Shown piece after piece: positions 37,200 to 45,508 of a DNA stretch of 64,000 nt. Each line of letters begins with the position of its first letter. The first letter of the stretch is position 1. The position numbers and the translations under genes were made by a program. Where the stretch lies: NCBI GenBank assembly GCA_910589305.1, contig CAJUTV010000008.1, positions 114,434 to 178,433 of the forward strand, written 5' to 3'. A model generated the notes under the pieces. It saw nothing but the letters and a program-made list of their open reading frames with translations, made no database searches and was not told the DNA's origin. Origin of the DNA: an uncultured Lachnospira sp. (lineage in GTDB: Bacteria > Bacillota > Clostridia > Lachnospirales > Lachnospiraceae).

Positions 37200-37826
37200 T
37201 TATCTTATTCTCCTAATACAAAATTCTTTCATAAAATTAATAATTTCTTCATCCTGTCCTGATTCATAAAATTTAATTAACATCTCTTTAAATTCTTCCA
37301 ACTTTTCAATTGGTATTTGAAAAATTCCTATATTATTTTCAATTAAAATCTTATTTGCCATCAATTGAGCAACACGTTTATTTCCATCAATAAACATTTG
37401 TGTTCTTGCAATATAACAAAAATATTTTAATGCCTTTAATTCAATATCTTCTATTTGTTCAATTTCTTGTATTTTTTCTATAATTATTCCAGTATGTGGA
37501 ATTTCAGGTTCCCATGATGTACCTCCAATTTGTACAGGAATTGTTCTAATCTCTCCAGCATAACTAAATAACAATTCCCCTGCAATTTTATTATATTCTC
37601 TTAATAGAGCTATACAATTATTATAATCAAGATTGTCCAATAGAAATTGCCATGCTCGTTTCATATTAATGACAAATAAAACTTCTTCTGTTTTTGTATT
37701 GGTTGGAGCATTAGCAAGAATAGCCTCTGTTTTAGGAAATGTAGTTCCCAACCCCTCTAAATTAGCACTTTTCCAAATACTATCTACCAAAAGTCTTTTT
37801 GCCATTTGTATTGCACTATCTTTCAT
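37200..37826 (-). CDS. Fic-domain protein lacking the catalytic histidine
   Basis: A 208-residue Fic-fold protein. The Fic loop, normally HPFxDGNGR, reads QMFIDGNKRVAQ, so the catalytic His is Gln and the second Gly is Lys; AMP transfer by the usual mechanism is unlikely. An N-terminal SANLEG (residues 20-25) fits the [ST]xxxE[GN] inhibitory helix. Such proteins may be inactive relatives or use another chemistry. AAGGGG precedes the ATG. It opens the toxin-antitoxin-rich stretch that follows to the right. Confidence 0.75.
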   Translation of the reverse strand: MKDSAIQMAKRLLVDSIWKSANLEGLGTTFPKTEAILANAPTNTKTEEVLFVINMKRAWQFLLDNLDYNNCIALLREYNKIAGELLFSYAGEIRTIPVQIGGTSWEPEIPHTGIIIEKIQEIEQIEDIELKALKYFCYIARTQMFIDGNKRVAQLMANKILIENNIGIFQIPIEKLEEFKEMLIKFYESGQDEEIINFMKEFCIRRIR

Positions 37827-38290
37827 TTGCTTAACCCCTTCTTTCTAATAAAATTTATTTTATTATATATATCCAACTTTTTCCATTTAAATTGACAATT
37901 TCATTAATATATTTTATTAATCCAACATAAAATATAGTTAAATTTTACTCACTAAAAGATTCATTTATTGTTTATTAACTTTTATTTTTTCCAATCCTAA
38001 ACATGAATACGTATGAATTACTCTCAAACTCTTTGCTTAATTCCAACACTCTTACATATTTTTTCAAAATCATCATTCCAAATTAATTTTATATGTTTTG
38101 GATAGGTCTGAATGGTTAATTTTACTTGGCAAATTTTTGAATAATTCAACCTCTAGCAAATGCTTAACAACACTATTAATTAAGATATAAAAAATAACAC
38201 CTCAATCTTTTTAAATTGTGGTGTTAATATAAATATTTATTTAACCTTTTGATAGTTCAAGAATATTTCTATTTTCCTCTTTTGCATTTA
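37827..38290 (-). other. Intergenic stretch with a terminator at 38196-38225
   Basis: No supportable gene. A hairpin at 38196-38225 (AACACC...GGTGTT) is followed on the minus strand by TTATTTTTT and would end transcription of the broken yafQ-type gene. Leftward fragments such as KLTIQTYPKHIKLIWNDDF hint at a decayed gene I cannot name. Confidence 0.45.
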
Positions 38291-38560
38291 TTACCCAAAC
38301 AAATCAGAAGGTATGCCAGTCCTATATAACTCCAAATATTTGTTATCTTGACAGTATATTAAAAGCCAATCTGGCATTATGTGACATTCTCTATAATCTT
38401 TGAAATTTCCTTTTAATGGATGGTCTTTATTTTTATCATCCAAAGGCTCTGGTATCTGCAACTTGTCAAGAATCTTTTCTAGTAATGAAAAATTATATTA
38501 TCGCTTTTGACAAGTCTTCAAGTCTTTTTTAATCTTCCCTAAATATTTAATTTTTAACAT
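38291..38560 (-). pseudogene. YafQ/RelE-type toxin with an in-frame stop
   Basis: From ATG 38560 the frame reads MLKIKYLGKIKKDLKTCQKR, a stop, then NFSLLEKILDKLQIPEPLDD, KDHPLKGNFKDYRECHIMPD, WLLIYCQD and ends YRTGIPSDLFG. This is a complete YafQ-family mRNA interferase except for one stop at codon 21. The active His and acidic residues of the core are still present. It lies three bases after a RelB-type fragment. Confidence 0.8.
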
Positions 38561-38563
38561 TTG

Positions 38564-38706
38564 TCAATCCTCTAACATCATTTGTAAAAAATCATGTGCA
38601 GAACCTTCAAATACTTCACCACCTCCCTCTTCTAATTCTCGCATCGATTCTAGTGTTTTAGTGTTTGGAATTTCTTCAGGGATTGTTGCACTTTGTAAAA
38701 ATGCTA
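38564..38706 (-). pseudogene. RelB-type antitoxin C-terminal fragment
   Basis: The frame ending at 38564 reads FLQSATIPEEIPNTKTLESM, RELEEGGGEVFEGSAHDFLQ and MMLED, the pattern of RelB/DinJ C termini that wrap the toxin. The ribbon-helix-helix N terminus is missing and is replaced by a HicB-like fragment. It precedes the broken YafQ-type gene in the usual antitoxin-toxin order. Confidence 0.55.
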
Positions 38707-38814
38707 TTACATACCTGCTATTCTTCCATCTGCCATATAACTCAGCAAATCAGGTACAATTACAATATAAGCTTGATTTACATCTGACCATATCATATAC
38801 ATAGGATAGTACAT
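38707..38814 (-). pseudogene. HicB-type antitoxin N-terminal fragment
   Basis: A 35-codon frame, MYYPMYMIWSDVNQAYIVIV then PDLLSYMADGR, matches the partial RNase-H-like start of HicB antitoxins (YIV-VPDLPGC-ADG). It stops where the RelB-like fragment starts, as if a deletion had joined two different antitoxins. No hicA is seen. Confidence 0.55.
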
Positions 38815-38826
38815 AAATAAATCCCC

Positions 38827-39081
38827 TTAATAATGATATTTACAAGTGTAGATAATCAAATTATTATTTTCTACTTGGTAAACAAGTCTATGTTCATCAT
38901 TAATTCTTCTACTCCACTTACCTGATAAATCATACTTTAGTCCTTCTGGTTTTCCTATTCCTTCAAACGGATTTCTCTTAATATCTTTTATTAAATCATT
39001 TATTCGCTTTACTATCTTCTTATCTATATTTTGCCAATAAAGATAATCTTCCCACGCATTTTCAGTGAAAGACACATTCAT
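38827..39081 (-). CDS. yoeB: YoeB/Txe-family toxin
   Basis: An 84-residue protein with the full family pattern: FTENAWEDYLYWQNIDKK, IKRNPFEGIGKPEGLKYDLS, GKWSRRINDEHRLVYQVE and the closing CKYHY with its catalytic His and terminal Tyr. YoeB cuts mRNA on the ribosome. It starts 3 bases after the antitoxin gene. It is the only complete type II toxin in this cluster. Confidence 0.92.
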   Translation of the reverse strand: MNVSFTENAWEDYLYWQNIDKKIVKRINDLIKDIKRNPFEGIGKPEGLKYDLSGKWSRRINDEHRLVYQVENNNLIIYTCKYHY

Positions 39082-39084
39082 ATA

Positions 39085-39336
39085 TTAATCCTCCACCTCA
39101 AAATTGACCAAATTTCCGTCTTCTGCCTGCTTAATAGATTCTTTTAACCAGTCATAATTTGCTTTACTTTCTCTAATATAAAGGTTTTCCATTAAATTAT
39201 CATAATATGATTGTGACATCAAAACTATATTTTCATTGTTTTTTCTTGTAACTATAGCAATATCTGAATCTTGTACAACTTGATTACATATTTCCTTAAA
39301 ATTATTTCTTATATTTGCAAAATTAGTGGCTATCAT
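39085..39336 (-). CDS. yefM: YefM/Phd-family antitoxin
   Basis: An 83-residue protein: MIATNFANIRNNFKEICNQV, then IAIVTRKNNENIVLMSQSYYDNL, the Phd/YefM DNA-binding fold, and an acidic C terminus (DGNLVNFEVED) that would bind the toxin. It represses its own operon and inhibits the YoeB toxin encoded next. AAAAAGGAG lies before the ATG. Confidence 0.92.
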   Translation of the reverse strand: MIATNFANIRNNFKEICNQVVQDSDIAIVTRKNNENIVLMSQSYYDNLMENLYIRESKANYDWLKESIKQAEDGNLVNFEVED

Positions 39337-39412
39337 AAAATCACACTCCTTTTTATAAATATATTACTCAAAAATAATAACATAAATTCACGCCCGTTTC
39401 ATAACATTCTAC

Positions 39413-39678
39413 TTATTTGTCATTATAATGTCCTTTGCATTGGGTTATGACAATGCTATCATTTCTGACTATATAAACAAACCTGTCTTTTTCGTTGATT
39501 CTTCTGCTCCATTCTCCATCTGAACTGTCTTTTAACGGTTCTGGCTTTCCCTCTCCAGTAAATGGCTCTCGTTGGATAGACTTTAAGAGGCTGTTTATTT
39601 TTTTCAGTGTTTTTTATCCTGTGTTTGTCAATAGAGATATTCTTCCCATGCATCTTCAGCAAAAGTGATTTTACTCAC
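39413..39678 (-). pseudogene. Second yoeB-type toxin gene, broken by a stop and a frameshift
   Basis: From GTG 39678 the frame reads SKITFAEDAWEEYLY, then a stop where YoeB has Trp, then QTQDKK; after a one-base loss in an A run it resumes as LKKINSLLKSIQREPFTGEG, KPEPLKDS, EWSRRINEKDRFVYIVRND and CKGHYNDK. The start overlaps the RelB/DinJ-type gene stop. A different frame across the region codes a meaningless basic peptide. Confidence 0.8.
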
Positions 39679-39943
39679 GTTCCATAGCCTCCAGTTCTTC
39701 CATAGTTTTTACGATTACCTGCCCATTTTTAACTTGTTGGCTTGCTTTTCGTAGCTGCTTCATGTTGGAATCAGAATAGAAAGGTTCCAAAGGGGCAGCC
39801 ACTTCAAAGGGAATACGGCGATCTCGTAAGGCTTTTTTTGCATAAATCATAAAAAAAGTAGTAAGGTTCATACCCATTTCTTCACACATTTCATCCAGTT
39901 GCTTTTTCATTTCATCATCAAAACGAATACTTACAGTAATCAT
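39671..39943 (-). CDS. RelB/DinJ-family antitoxin (partner toxin broken)
   Basis: A 90-residue protein with the ribbon-helix-helix start MITVSIRFDDEMKKQLDEMC and GMNLTTFFMIYAKKALRDRR, typical of RelB/DinJ. It ends ELEAMERE. A GTG at 39946 directly before the ATG is equally possible behind AAAGGA. Since the toxin gene after it is disrupted, it is an antitoxin without a local target, though it might still neutralise related toxins. Confidence 0.85.
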   Translation of the reverse strand: MITVSIRFDDEMKKQLDEMCEEMGMNLTTFFMIYAKKALRDRRIPFEVAAPLEPFYSDSNMKQLRKASQQVKNGQVIVKTMEELEAMERE

Positions 39944-40201
39944 CACATCACATCCTTTCTGATTTCATTATATGCCTAATTAAAGCATATTGCAATAATT
40001 ATCATTCAATTTCTTTCAATCATAGTATGTGAAGAATAAACAGAATTATGTAAAATTGTAGCGGTCAAGCATTTTTGTAACACTTATGGCTAAAAAAAAT
40101 TATGAAACAAAGATAATTATGCAACATTCTCATCTTCTTTATGCGAATATAAAAAGCAGGATTTAACCCCCTGCTAATACTACATACATATATATCATAA
40201 A

Positions 40202-40447
40202 TTAAAGTGCCAATTTATATAATGCCAACTGATTAAGGCTTACACCTTCTTTTTCTACTTCAATCGCTAATCTTTGATGTAAAGATTTTGAAATCCTTAC
40301 AACAAACTTTCCACTATATTTTTCTATTGCCTCTGGAATTGGTACAGAAAGATTATTTTCCAGTTTTACCTCAATATATCCTTCCATTACTTCGTTAAGG
40401 CTTTGATATAATTCCTCTAGGGTATCACTTGTACTTTGACAACCATC
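40202..40447 (-). pseudogene. HicB-type antitoxin, C-terminal two thirds
   Basis: The open frame reads DGCQSTSDTLEELYQSLNEV, then MEGYIEVKLENNLSVPIPEA and the Arc-like DNA-binding end KFVVRISKSLHQRLAIEVEK, VSLNQLALYKLAL. The HicB N terminus (normally MxYxYPAI-FxPDLP) is absent, and no hicA is adjacent. An internal ATG at 40387 could still express the 61-residue DNA-binding part. Confidence 0.65.
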
Positions 40448-40685
40448 TAATTTTAGTATAATTGTTGTTTGTTTAAATATATGGAATAAATTTTTGTTTT
40501 ATTGTCTAATATATTTAATTATATCAACATTATCCCTTTTATTCTTTTCTGTTTTCTTTTTGTTCTTTATGATTTTTAAATCAATTTCATAAATTAGTTT
40601 TTATATTTTAATATAAATCATTTAATCTCTATAAGTATTACAGCTTATAGAGATTTTTCTATTCTGCTATTTTGAAAGGAAACCT

Positions 40686-41033
40686 ATGTCTACCACAAAC
40701 AAAATTATCATACCTAATTCCTTAAAAAAAGATATAAAAAAATATGCTGAAAATATAGCTAAAAGTATGGCTAAGTCTATAAGAGATGATATGAAAAAGG
40801 AATATCTATATGTAATTGAAAAATTCTATACAGAGTATACACCAAAATACTATTTCAGGTGGGATGAATTATGGAATACATATGAACCCAGATTAGAACA
40901 ACGTAGGGATAGTCTGGTGATTACTCTTTTCAGAAACGGAAAGGGGGGTTCTATGAATATATTAGAAGTATTAACTTTACTGTTAGTAGTATTTGCTGCC
41001 TTAACTTACATAGACAATCACCACAAAAAGTAA
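40686..41033 (+). CDS. Phage-derived-looking frame ending in a small hydrophobic peptide
   Basis: A 115-codon frame with GAAAGGAAACCT before the ATG. Residues 1-85 look like the start of a phage structural protein (FYTEYTPKYYFRWDELWNTY); I cannot name the family with confidence. The last 26 codons encode a membrane peptide with its own strong ribosome binding site (see 40953-41033), so two products, or a chance fusion of a phage remnant with a small toxin gene, are possible. Confidence 0.5.
   Translation: MSTTNKIIIPNSLKKDIKKYAENIAKSMAKSIRDDMKKEYLYVIEKFYTEYTPKYYFRWDELWNTYEPRLEQRRDSLVITLFRNGKGGSMNILEVLTLLLVVFAALTYIDNHHKK
40953..41033 (+). CDS. Candidate type I toxin, 26-residue membrane peptide
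   Basis: ATG at 40953 follows AAAGGGGGG by a few bases. The peptide MNILEVLTLLLVVFAALTYI plus DNHHKK is one membrane helix and a basic tail, the plan of TxpA-like 'putative holin-like' type I toxins. A GGCTACCTCCTA/TAGGAGATAGCC hairpin starts 3 bases after the stop. An antisense RNA from the right flank would be expected for a type I system; none was proven here. Confidence 0.55.
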   Translation: MNILEVLTLLLVVFAALTYIDNHHKK

Positions 41034-41036
41034 AAT

Positions 41037-41067
41037 GGCTACCTCCTACGCCAAATAGGAGATAGCC
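41037..41067 (+). terminator. Hairpin after the candidate type I toxin
   Basis: GGCTACCTCCTA pairs with TAGGAGATAGCC with one mismatch and is followed by TGTTGTAACTTTT. It may stop the toxin mRNA or be shared with an antisense RNA. Confidence 0.6.
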
Positions 41068-41476
41068 TGTTGTAACTTTTAAACATCGTTTATTAGTTTC
41101 CGGTGGCAATCATCGGACACGCAAATATCCTTTGATTGTTTCTAAGATGATTAGAAATAATTCCTTACATATTTGCAAGTGAAAAGTTTAGGAAATGAGG
41201 ATGTTTTTGTATCCTCATTTTTTAATAGTTTTTTATTCTAGAATAATTTTTAACATAAAACTCTTTCTTCATTACTAATATTACATTTTATATAAATAAC
41301 AGATTATATAATTTTGTCTCCATTTAAAAATTTAAAATCTCCATTTTGTCTCCATAAAAAGGTTATAAAAGACTATTTTATGCCAAAATATGCCACCAAT
41401 TATAGTATTTTGATTTTTTTACATGCCACCTCTTAATCACTTGAAACACTATACAAAGCTGTATTTTCCCACCACT
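41068..41476. other. Intergenic stretch with terminator at 41193-41220
   Basis: The hairpin AAATGAGGAT/ATCCTCATTT (41193-41220) is followed by TTTTAA on the plus strand. A segment GGTGGCAATCATCGGACACG (about 41103) precedes it and may belong to an RNA of the type I toxin locus. The remainder to 41476 is AT-rich and without a gene. Confidence 0.5.
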
Positions 41477-42388
41477 TTACTGCCATTCATAAGGGGTATT
41501 TTGATAAACATAATAATTCAGCCAATTAGTATACAAATTATTAGCATGACTTCGCCATGACAAAACTGGTTTTCGATTGCAATCATCATCTGGATAGTAG
41601 TTAATAGGCATATCCACATCTGTAAGTCCTTTTTCTAAATCTCTTTTATACTCCAATCCTAATGTCAATCGGTCATATTCTGGATGCCCCATAACAAATA
41701 TTTTTTTGCCGTCTTTGCTTATTGTTAAATAAATTCCTGCCTCATTGGAATCAGCAAGCACAATCAAATCATTATTATTTAAAATATCCTCTCGACTCGC
41801 TTGTGTATAACGTGAATGCGGAGCCATAAAAAAGTCATCAAAACCTCTTACAAGAGGTTCTTTGCGATTCATTACTTTATGTCTGTACACACCTGAAAGT
41901 TTTTTTTCTAAAATTTCCTTTTTAACCCCATAATGATAATAGAGACCTGCCTGTGCACCCCAACATATATGTAAGGTTGAGGTCACATGATTCTTTGACC
42001 ATTCCATAACCGTTGTCAATTCATCCCAATAATTAACTTCCTCAAAATCTAGCTTTTCAACAGGCGCTCCCGTTATAATCAAACCATCAAATTTTTTATT
42101 TTTAATTTCTGAAAACGTCTGATAAAATTTTTTAATATGAGAAGCGGATGTATTTTTAGAAACATGACTTTCCATCTGTAAAAAAGTGACATCAATTTGC
42201 AACGGTGTATTAGACAATGCGCGCAATAACTGCAATTCTGTATCCTGTTTAATAGGCATAAGATTTAGAATAACAATTCTTAATTCTCTAAAATCTTGAG
42301 AAAGCGCTCTGCTTTCGTCCATAACAAATATATTTTCTTCTTCTAATTCTGCCTTTGCTGGCAAATCACTTTGAATCCTGATTGGCAT
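41477..42388 (-). CDS. metA: Homoserine O-acetyltransferase (MetA family)
   Basis: A 303-residue MetA-fold enzyme with catalytic Cys142 (LHICWGAQAG), the MGHPEYD triad region, and MPIRIQSDLPA at the start. Position 111 is Glu (TGAPVEKLDF), the residue known in this family to select acetyl-CoA, while Gly there selects succinyl-CoA. It therefore probably makes O-acetylhomoserine for methionine synthesis. I found no SAM riboswitch signature in the 250 bases upstream; a family A element lies there. Confidence 0.93.
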   Translation of the reverse strand: MPIRIQSDLPAKAELEEENIFVMDESRALSQDFRELRIVILNLMPIKQDTELQLLRALSNTPLQIDVTFLQMESHVSKNTSASHIKKFYQTFSEIKNKKFDGLIITGAPVEKLDFEEVNYWDELTTVMEWSKNHVTSTLHICWGAQAGLYYHYGVKKEILEKKLSGVYRHKVMNRKEPLVRGFDDFFMAPHSRYTQASREDILNNNDLIVLADSNEAGIYLTISKDGKKIFVMGHPEYDRLTLGLEYKRDLEKGLTDVDMPINYYPDDDCNRKPVLSWRSHANNLYTNWLNYYVYQNTPYEWQ

Positions 42389-42483
42389 ATATACCTTACT
42401 CCTTATGTATAAAATTATTTATAAATATTTTTTGAGGCAACAAGCTAAAGGCTAAAAGCGTATTGGCAAATGCCACAAAAATC

Positions 42484-42626
42484 AAAGCAAATATTCTCAA
42501 TTCGCTACGCTACTTGCTCGGGTGTTTGACACCCTAACCTCATAGCTACTATCGTAACGCAAGTCCCCACCCACCCCCACTTATGCCTTTGCAGCATTGA
42601 AGTGGGGGACTTCCTTGATGAGGTTA
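42484..42626 (-). repeat. Dispersed element family A, full copy
   Basis: Minus strand begins AACCTCATCAAGGAAGTCCC as does the copy at 26366, with GTAGCTATGAGGTT closing the outer stem and an extra GGGTGTCAAACACCC hairpin before the tail GAGCAAGTAGCGTAGCG. It starts 12 bases after the ligA stop and fills the gap to metA. Confidence 0.75.
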
Positions 42627-42637
42627 AAATATAATAC

Positions 42638-44602
42638 TTACATACTTACATTGGCAAGCGTTAAAAATTCATCTTCTGTAATAACAGGCACATTTAATTT
42701 TGCTGCTGTTTTATTTTTTGTCGATTGAGAAGTATTATTATTGTTAATAAGATAGGTTGTATTTTTACTAACGGAACTGGCAACCTTTCCACCAAACGAT
42801 TCTATCAAATCTTTCAAATCGTTTCTATTATTAAAATGCTGTAAGGAACCTGTTATTACAAAAATTTTTCCATCAAGTATTTTAGGATTATCGTTGACAA
42901 CTTCTTTTTCAATATCAAGCTCATCAAGTAATCTTAAAAATACATTCTTTTTATCTTTATCTTCAAAATAGGATACAAATGCATCCGCTATAACAGCTCC
43001 AACACCATCAATTGCCTCTAATTCATCTCTTGTCGCGCAAAGAAGTCTCTCAGATTCACTGCCAATCCATTGAACAATCATTTTTGCAACGGAAAGTCCA
43101 ATATTAGAAATTCCAAGACTAAATATTACTTTTGGCATCGTTGTATGTCGGGAATGTTCAATAGCTTCCATAAGTTTATCAAACGACCGCTTTCCAAAAC
43201 CTTCAAGTTCAACAATATCTTCCTTATATTCTTCTAAATGATATAAAGATACATAATCCTTTAAAAAGCCATGTTGTACAAATTTTTCAATGGTAGCTTC
43301 TGATAATCCATCAATATTCATGGCATCTCTTGAGACAAAATGTGCAAAACTCTTAATATGTTTTGCCTGACAATCCGGATTTGTACAATACAATGATTTC
43401 ACCCCATTTTGTTGTTCAACACGCGTTAAACCGCCGCATACTGGGCAATTTTTTGGTATTTCACAATTACCGCTTTTTGTCTTATTTTCGGCAATCTGAG
43501 GAATAATCATATTTGCCTTAAAAACTGAAATTGTATCTCCTATTCCTAGCTGCAAACTTTCCATAATACTGATATTGTGTACACTAGCACGAGACACATT
43601 GGTACCTTCTAGTTCAACAGTGTCAAAAATGGCAATGGGATTAATCAAACCTGTTCTGGAAGCACTCCATTCAATTTCTCGAAGAACAGTATCTGCCGTC
43701 TCATCAGTCCATTTATATGCAAGTGAATTTTTGGGGAATTTTGAAGTTTGTCCCAAAGAATCACCATAAGCAATATCTTCATATATAATAACTAGTCCAT
43801 CGGAAGGAAAATCATTTGTTTTTACTTTTTCCTCAAACCATAAAACGGTCTCTTTTAAATTAGCTTGGTCTACTTCCTTATGTTCAACAACATCAAATCC
43901 TAAATTGGTAAGCCACTGAAACTGCTGCATTTTGGAATTATTAAAATCTTCTCCTGCCGCAGTCACTAAACTAAATGCAAAAAATTTTACATTGCGTTCT
44001 GCTGTTATTTTATTATTAAGCTGCCTGACAGAACCACTACAAAGATTACGTGGATTTTTATACTTGGCATCAACTTCTGGAATATTGGCATTGATTTTTT
44101 CAAAATCAGAGTACGTAATAATTGCCTCACCTCGAACAATCAGTTTTCCTGTATAGGGTATTGTTAAGGGAATATTTTTAAAAACTTTTGCATTATTGGT
44201 AATAATTTCTCCAACTTCTCCATTTCCTCTTGTTACAGCCTTACTGAGATTTCCATTCTCATAAGTCAAAACAATTGTTAATCCATCCAACTTCCATGAA
44301 AGAACGCCTTTTTGACTGCCAAGCCAATCAGCAAGTACTTCTAATTCTTTTGTTTTATCAAGACTAAGCATAGGACTTTCGTGCCGTTCTTTTGGCAATT
44401 CACTTAAAACTTCAAATCCCACATGAATGGTAGGACTATTTGACAAGACATGTCCTGTCTCTTTTTCAAGCAAAACCAATTCATCATAAAGTTTATCATA
44501 CTCAAAATTTGTCATTATCTCAACACCTTTTGAATAGTAACTTTTGCCAGCTTCATTTAAAATCTCAACAAGTTCTTTAATGCGATTAAGCCTATTTTCC
44601 AT
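42638..44602 (-). CDS. ligA: NAD-dependent DNA ligase
   Basis: A 654-residue ligase: domain Ia, adenylation domain with catalytic Lys104 in WKLDG, OB fold, four-Cys zinc finger (CPVCGG, CTNPDCQ), helix-hairpin-helix region (ELEGFGKRSF, IDGVGAVIA) and a C-terminal BRCT (FVITGSLQHFNNRNDLKDLI). It seals nicks in replication and repair. HESPMLSLDKT replaces the more usual EP-MLSL form, so this may be a divergent paralogue. ATG at 44602 follows AAAGGA; it overlaps the preceding gene by 11 bases. Confidence 0.92.
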   Translation of the reverse strand: MENRLNRIKELVEILNEAGKSYYSKGVEIMTNFEYDKLYDELVLLEKETGHVLSNSPTIHVGFEVLSELPKERHESPMLSLDKTKELEVLADWLGSQKGVLSWKLDGLTIVLTYENGNLSKAVTRGNGEVGEIITNNAKVFKNIPLTIPYTGKLIVRGEAIITYSDFEKINANIPEVDAKYKNPRNLCSGSVRQLNNKITAERNVKFFAFSLVTAAGEDFNNSKMQQFQWLTNLGFDVVEHKEVDQANLKETVLWFEEKVKTNDFPSDGLVIIYEDIAYGDSLGQTSKFPKNSLAYKWTDETADTVLREIEWSASRTGLINPIAIFDTVELEGTNVSRASVHNISIMESLQLGIGDTISVFKANMIIPQIAENKTKSGNCEIPKNCPVCGGLTRVEQQNGVKSLYCTNPDCQAKHIKSFAHFVSRDAMNIDGLSEATIEKFVQHGFLKDYVSLYHLEEYKEDIVELEGFGKRSFDKLMEAIEHSRHTTMPKVIFSLGISNIGLSVAKMIVQWIGSESERLLCATRDELEAIDGVGAVIADAFVSYFEDKDKKNVFLRLLDELDIEKEVVNDNPKILDGKIFVITGSLQHFNNRNDLKDLIESFGGKVASSVSKNTTYLINNNNTSQSTKNKTAAKLNVPVITEDEFLTLANVSM

Positions 44603-45314
44603 ACTCTTCCTTTCCAACATAAACTGCTTTACAAAGTTCTATATACTCCTCATCTGTAATGTGTCTTGTTGCCCCAACAGGCAAATCATTTAACATAATA
44701 TTTACAATTCTTATTCGTTCTAATTTTAACACCTTCACCCCAAGAATTTCACACATACGCCTTATCTGTCTGTTTAATCCCTGCTTTAAAATAATGCTAA
44801 ATCTTCTCTTACCCAGTAATTTCACTTCACATGGCATTGTAGTTCTATCCAACTCTTTAATATACATCGGAGCTTGCATTCTTTTTACAAATGTTTTATC
44901 TAAATCTTTATCAACATCAACAATATATTCTTTTTCATGTCCATTGACAGAACGCAGTAACTTATCCATTAATTCTCCGTCATTTGTCATTAAAAGCAAA
45001 CCTTGTGAATCCTTATCTAGCCTTCCTATAGGATAGATTCTTTTTGGATAGTTTAAGTAATCAACAATATTATTTCTTCCCTGATTACTTGTTGTTGTAC
45101 ATACAATACCAACTGGCTTATTGACAGCAAGCAATATTCGCTCGTCCTCTACTTTTACAAGTCTTCCATCCATATAAACTTTGTCGTTTTCTGTCACCTG
45201 GCTTCCCATCTGTGCAAGGTCTTGATTGATTCTAATTTTTCCTGCAACTATCAATCGATCTGCCTCTCGTCTGGAACACACGCCTGCCAAACTTAAATAC
45301 TTATTAATGCGCAC
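44592..45314 (-). CDS. rluF: RluF/RsuA-family rRNA pseudouridine synthase
   Basis: A 240-residue enzyme with an S4 RNA-binding domain (MRINKYLSLAGVCSRREADR) and a catalytic domain with the active Asp in GRLDKDSQGLLLMTNDG, and GLNRQIRRMCEILG near the end. The family isomerises a uridine of rRNA; the RluF (23S) branch is favoured by the NxGxNRQIRRM form but RluB or RsuA cannot be excluded. It is cotranscribed with ligA, whose start lies in its last codons. Confidence 0.82.
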   Translation of the reverse strand: MRINKYLSLAGVCSRREADRLIVAGKIRINQDLAQMGSQVTENDKVYMDGRLVKVEDERILLAVNKPVGIVCTTTSNQGRNNIVDYLNYPKRIYPIGRLDKDSQGLLLMTNDGELMDKLLRSVNGHEKEYIVDVDKDLDKTFVKRMQAPMYIKELDRTTMPCEVKLLGKRRFSIILKQGLNRQIRRMCEILGVKVLKLERIRIVNIMLNDLPVGATRHITDEEYIELCKAVYVGKEEYGK

Positions 45315-45365
45315 TGGTATCTATTTCCTTTCGTATAGCTGTCTCTTACTATGTCCTAATAAAAG

Positions 45366-45380
45366 CACAGCTTTGCTGTG
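45366..45380 (-). terminator. Terminator of the HIT gene
   Basis: Minus strand CACAGC AAA GCTGTG followed by CTTTTATT. It lies 130 bases after the HIT stop and just upstream of the rluF-like gene. Confidence 0.5.
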
Positions 45381-45508
45381 GTTATTATATCATAAAACAA
45401 ACTATAGAAAAATGTTAAAATTTCGCAAAGCAAACTTGTTTTTTTTATAAACTTTATTATCCTATGTTCTTTCTTACAACTATATTTGTATATTATAAAA
45501 TTTCTTTC

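Noticed and set aside
39459..39662. Basic 67-residue protein on the minus strand
   Set aside because: It is a wrong-frame reading of the broken second yoeB gene, whose true frame shows the family motifs.
42389..42480. Possible SAM riboswitch upstream of metA
   Set aside because: No SAM-I, SAM-II or SAM-III core motif could be found; the leader is short and AT-rich.
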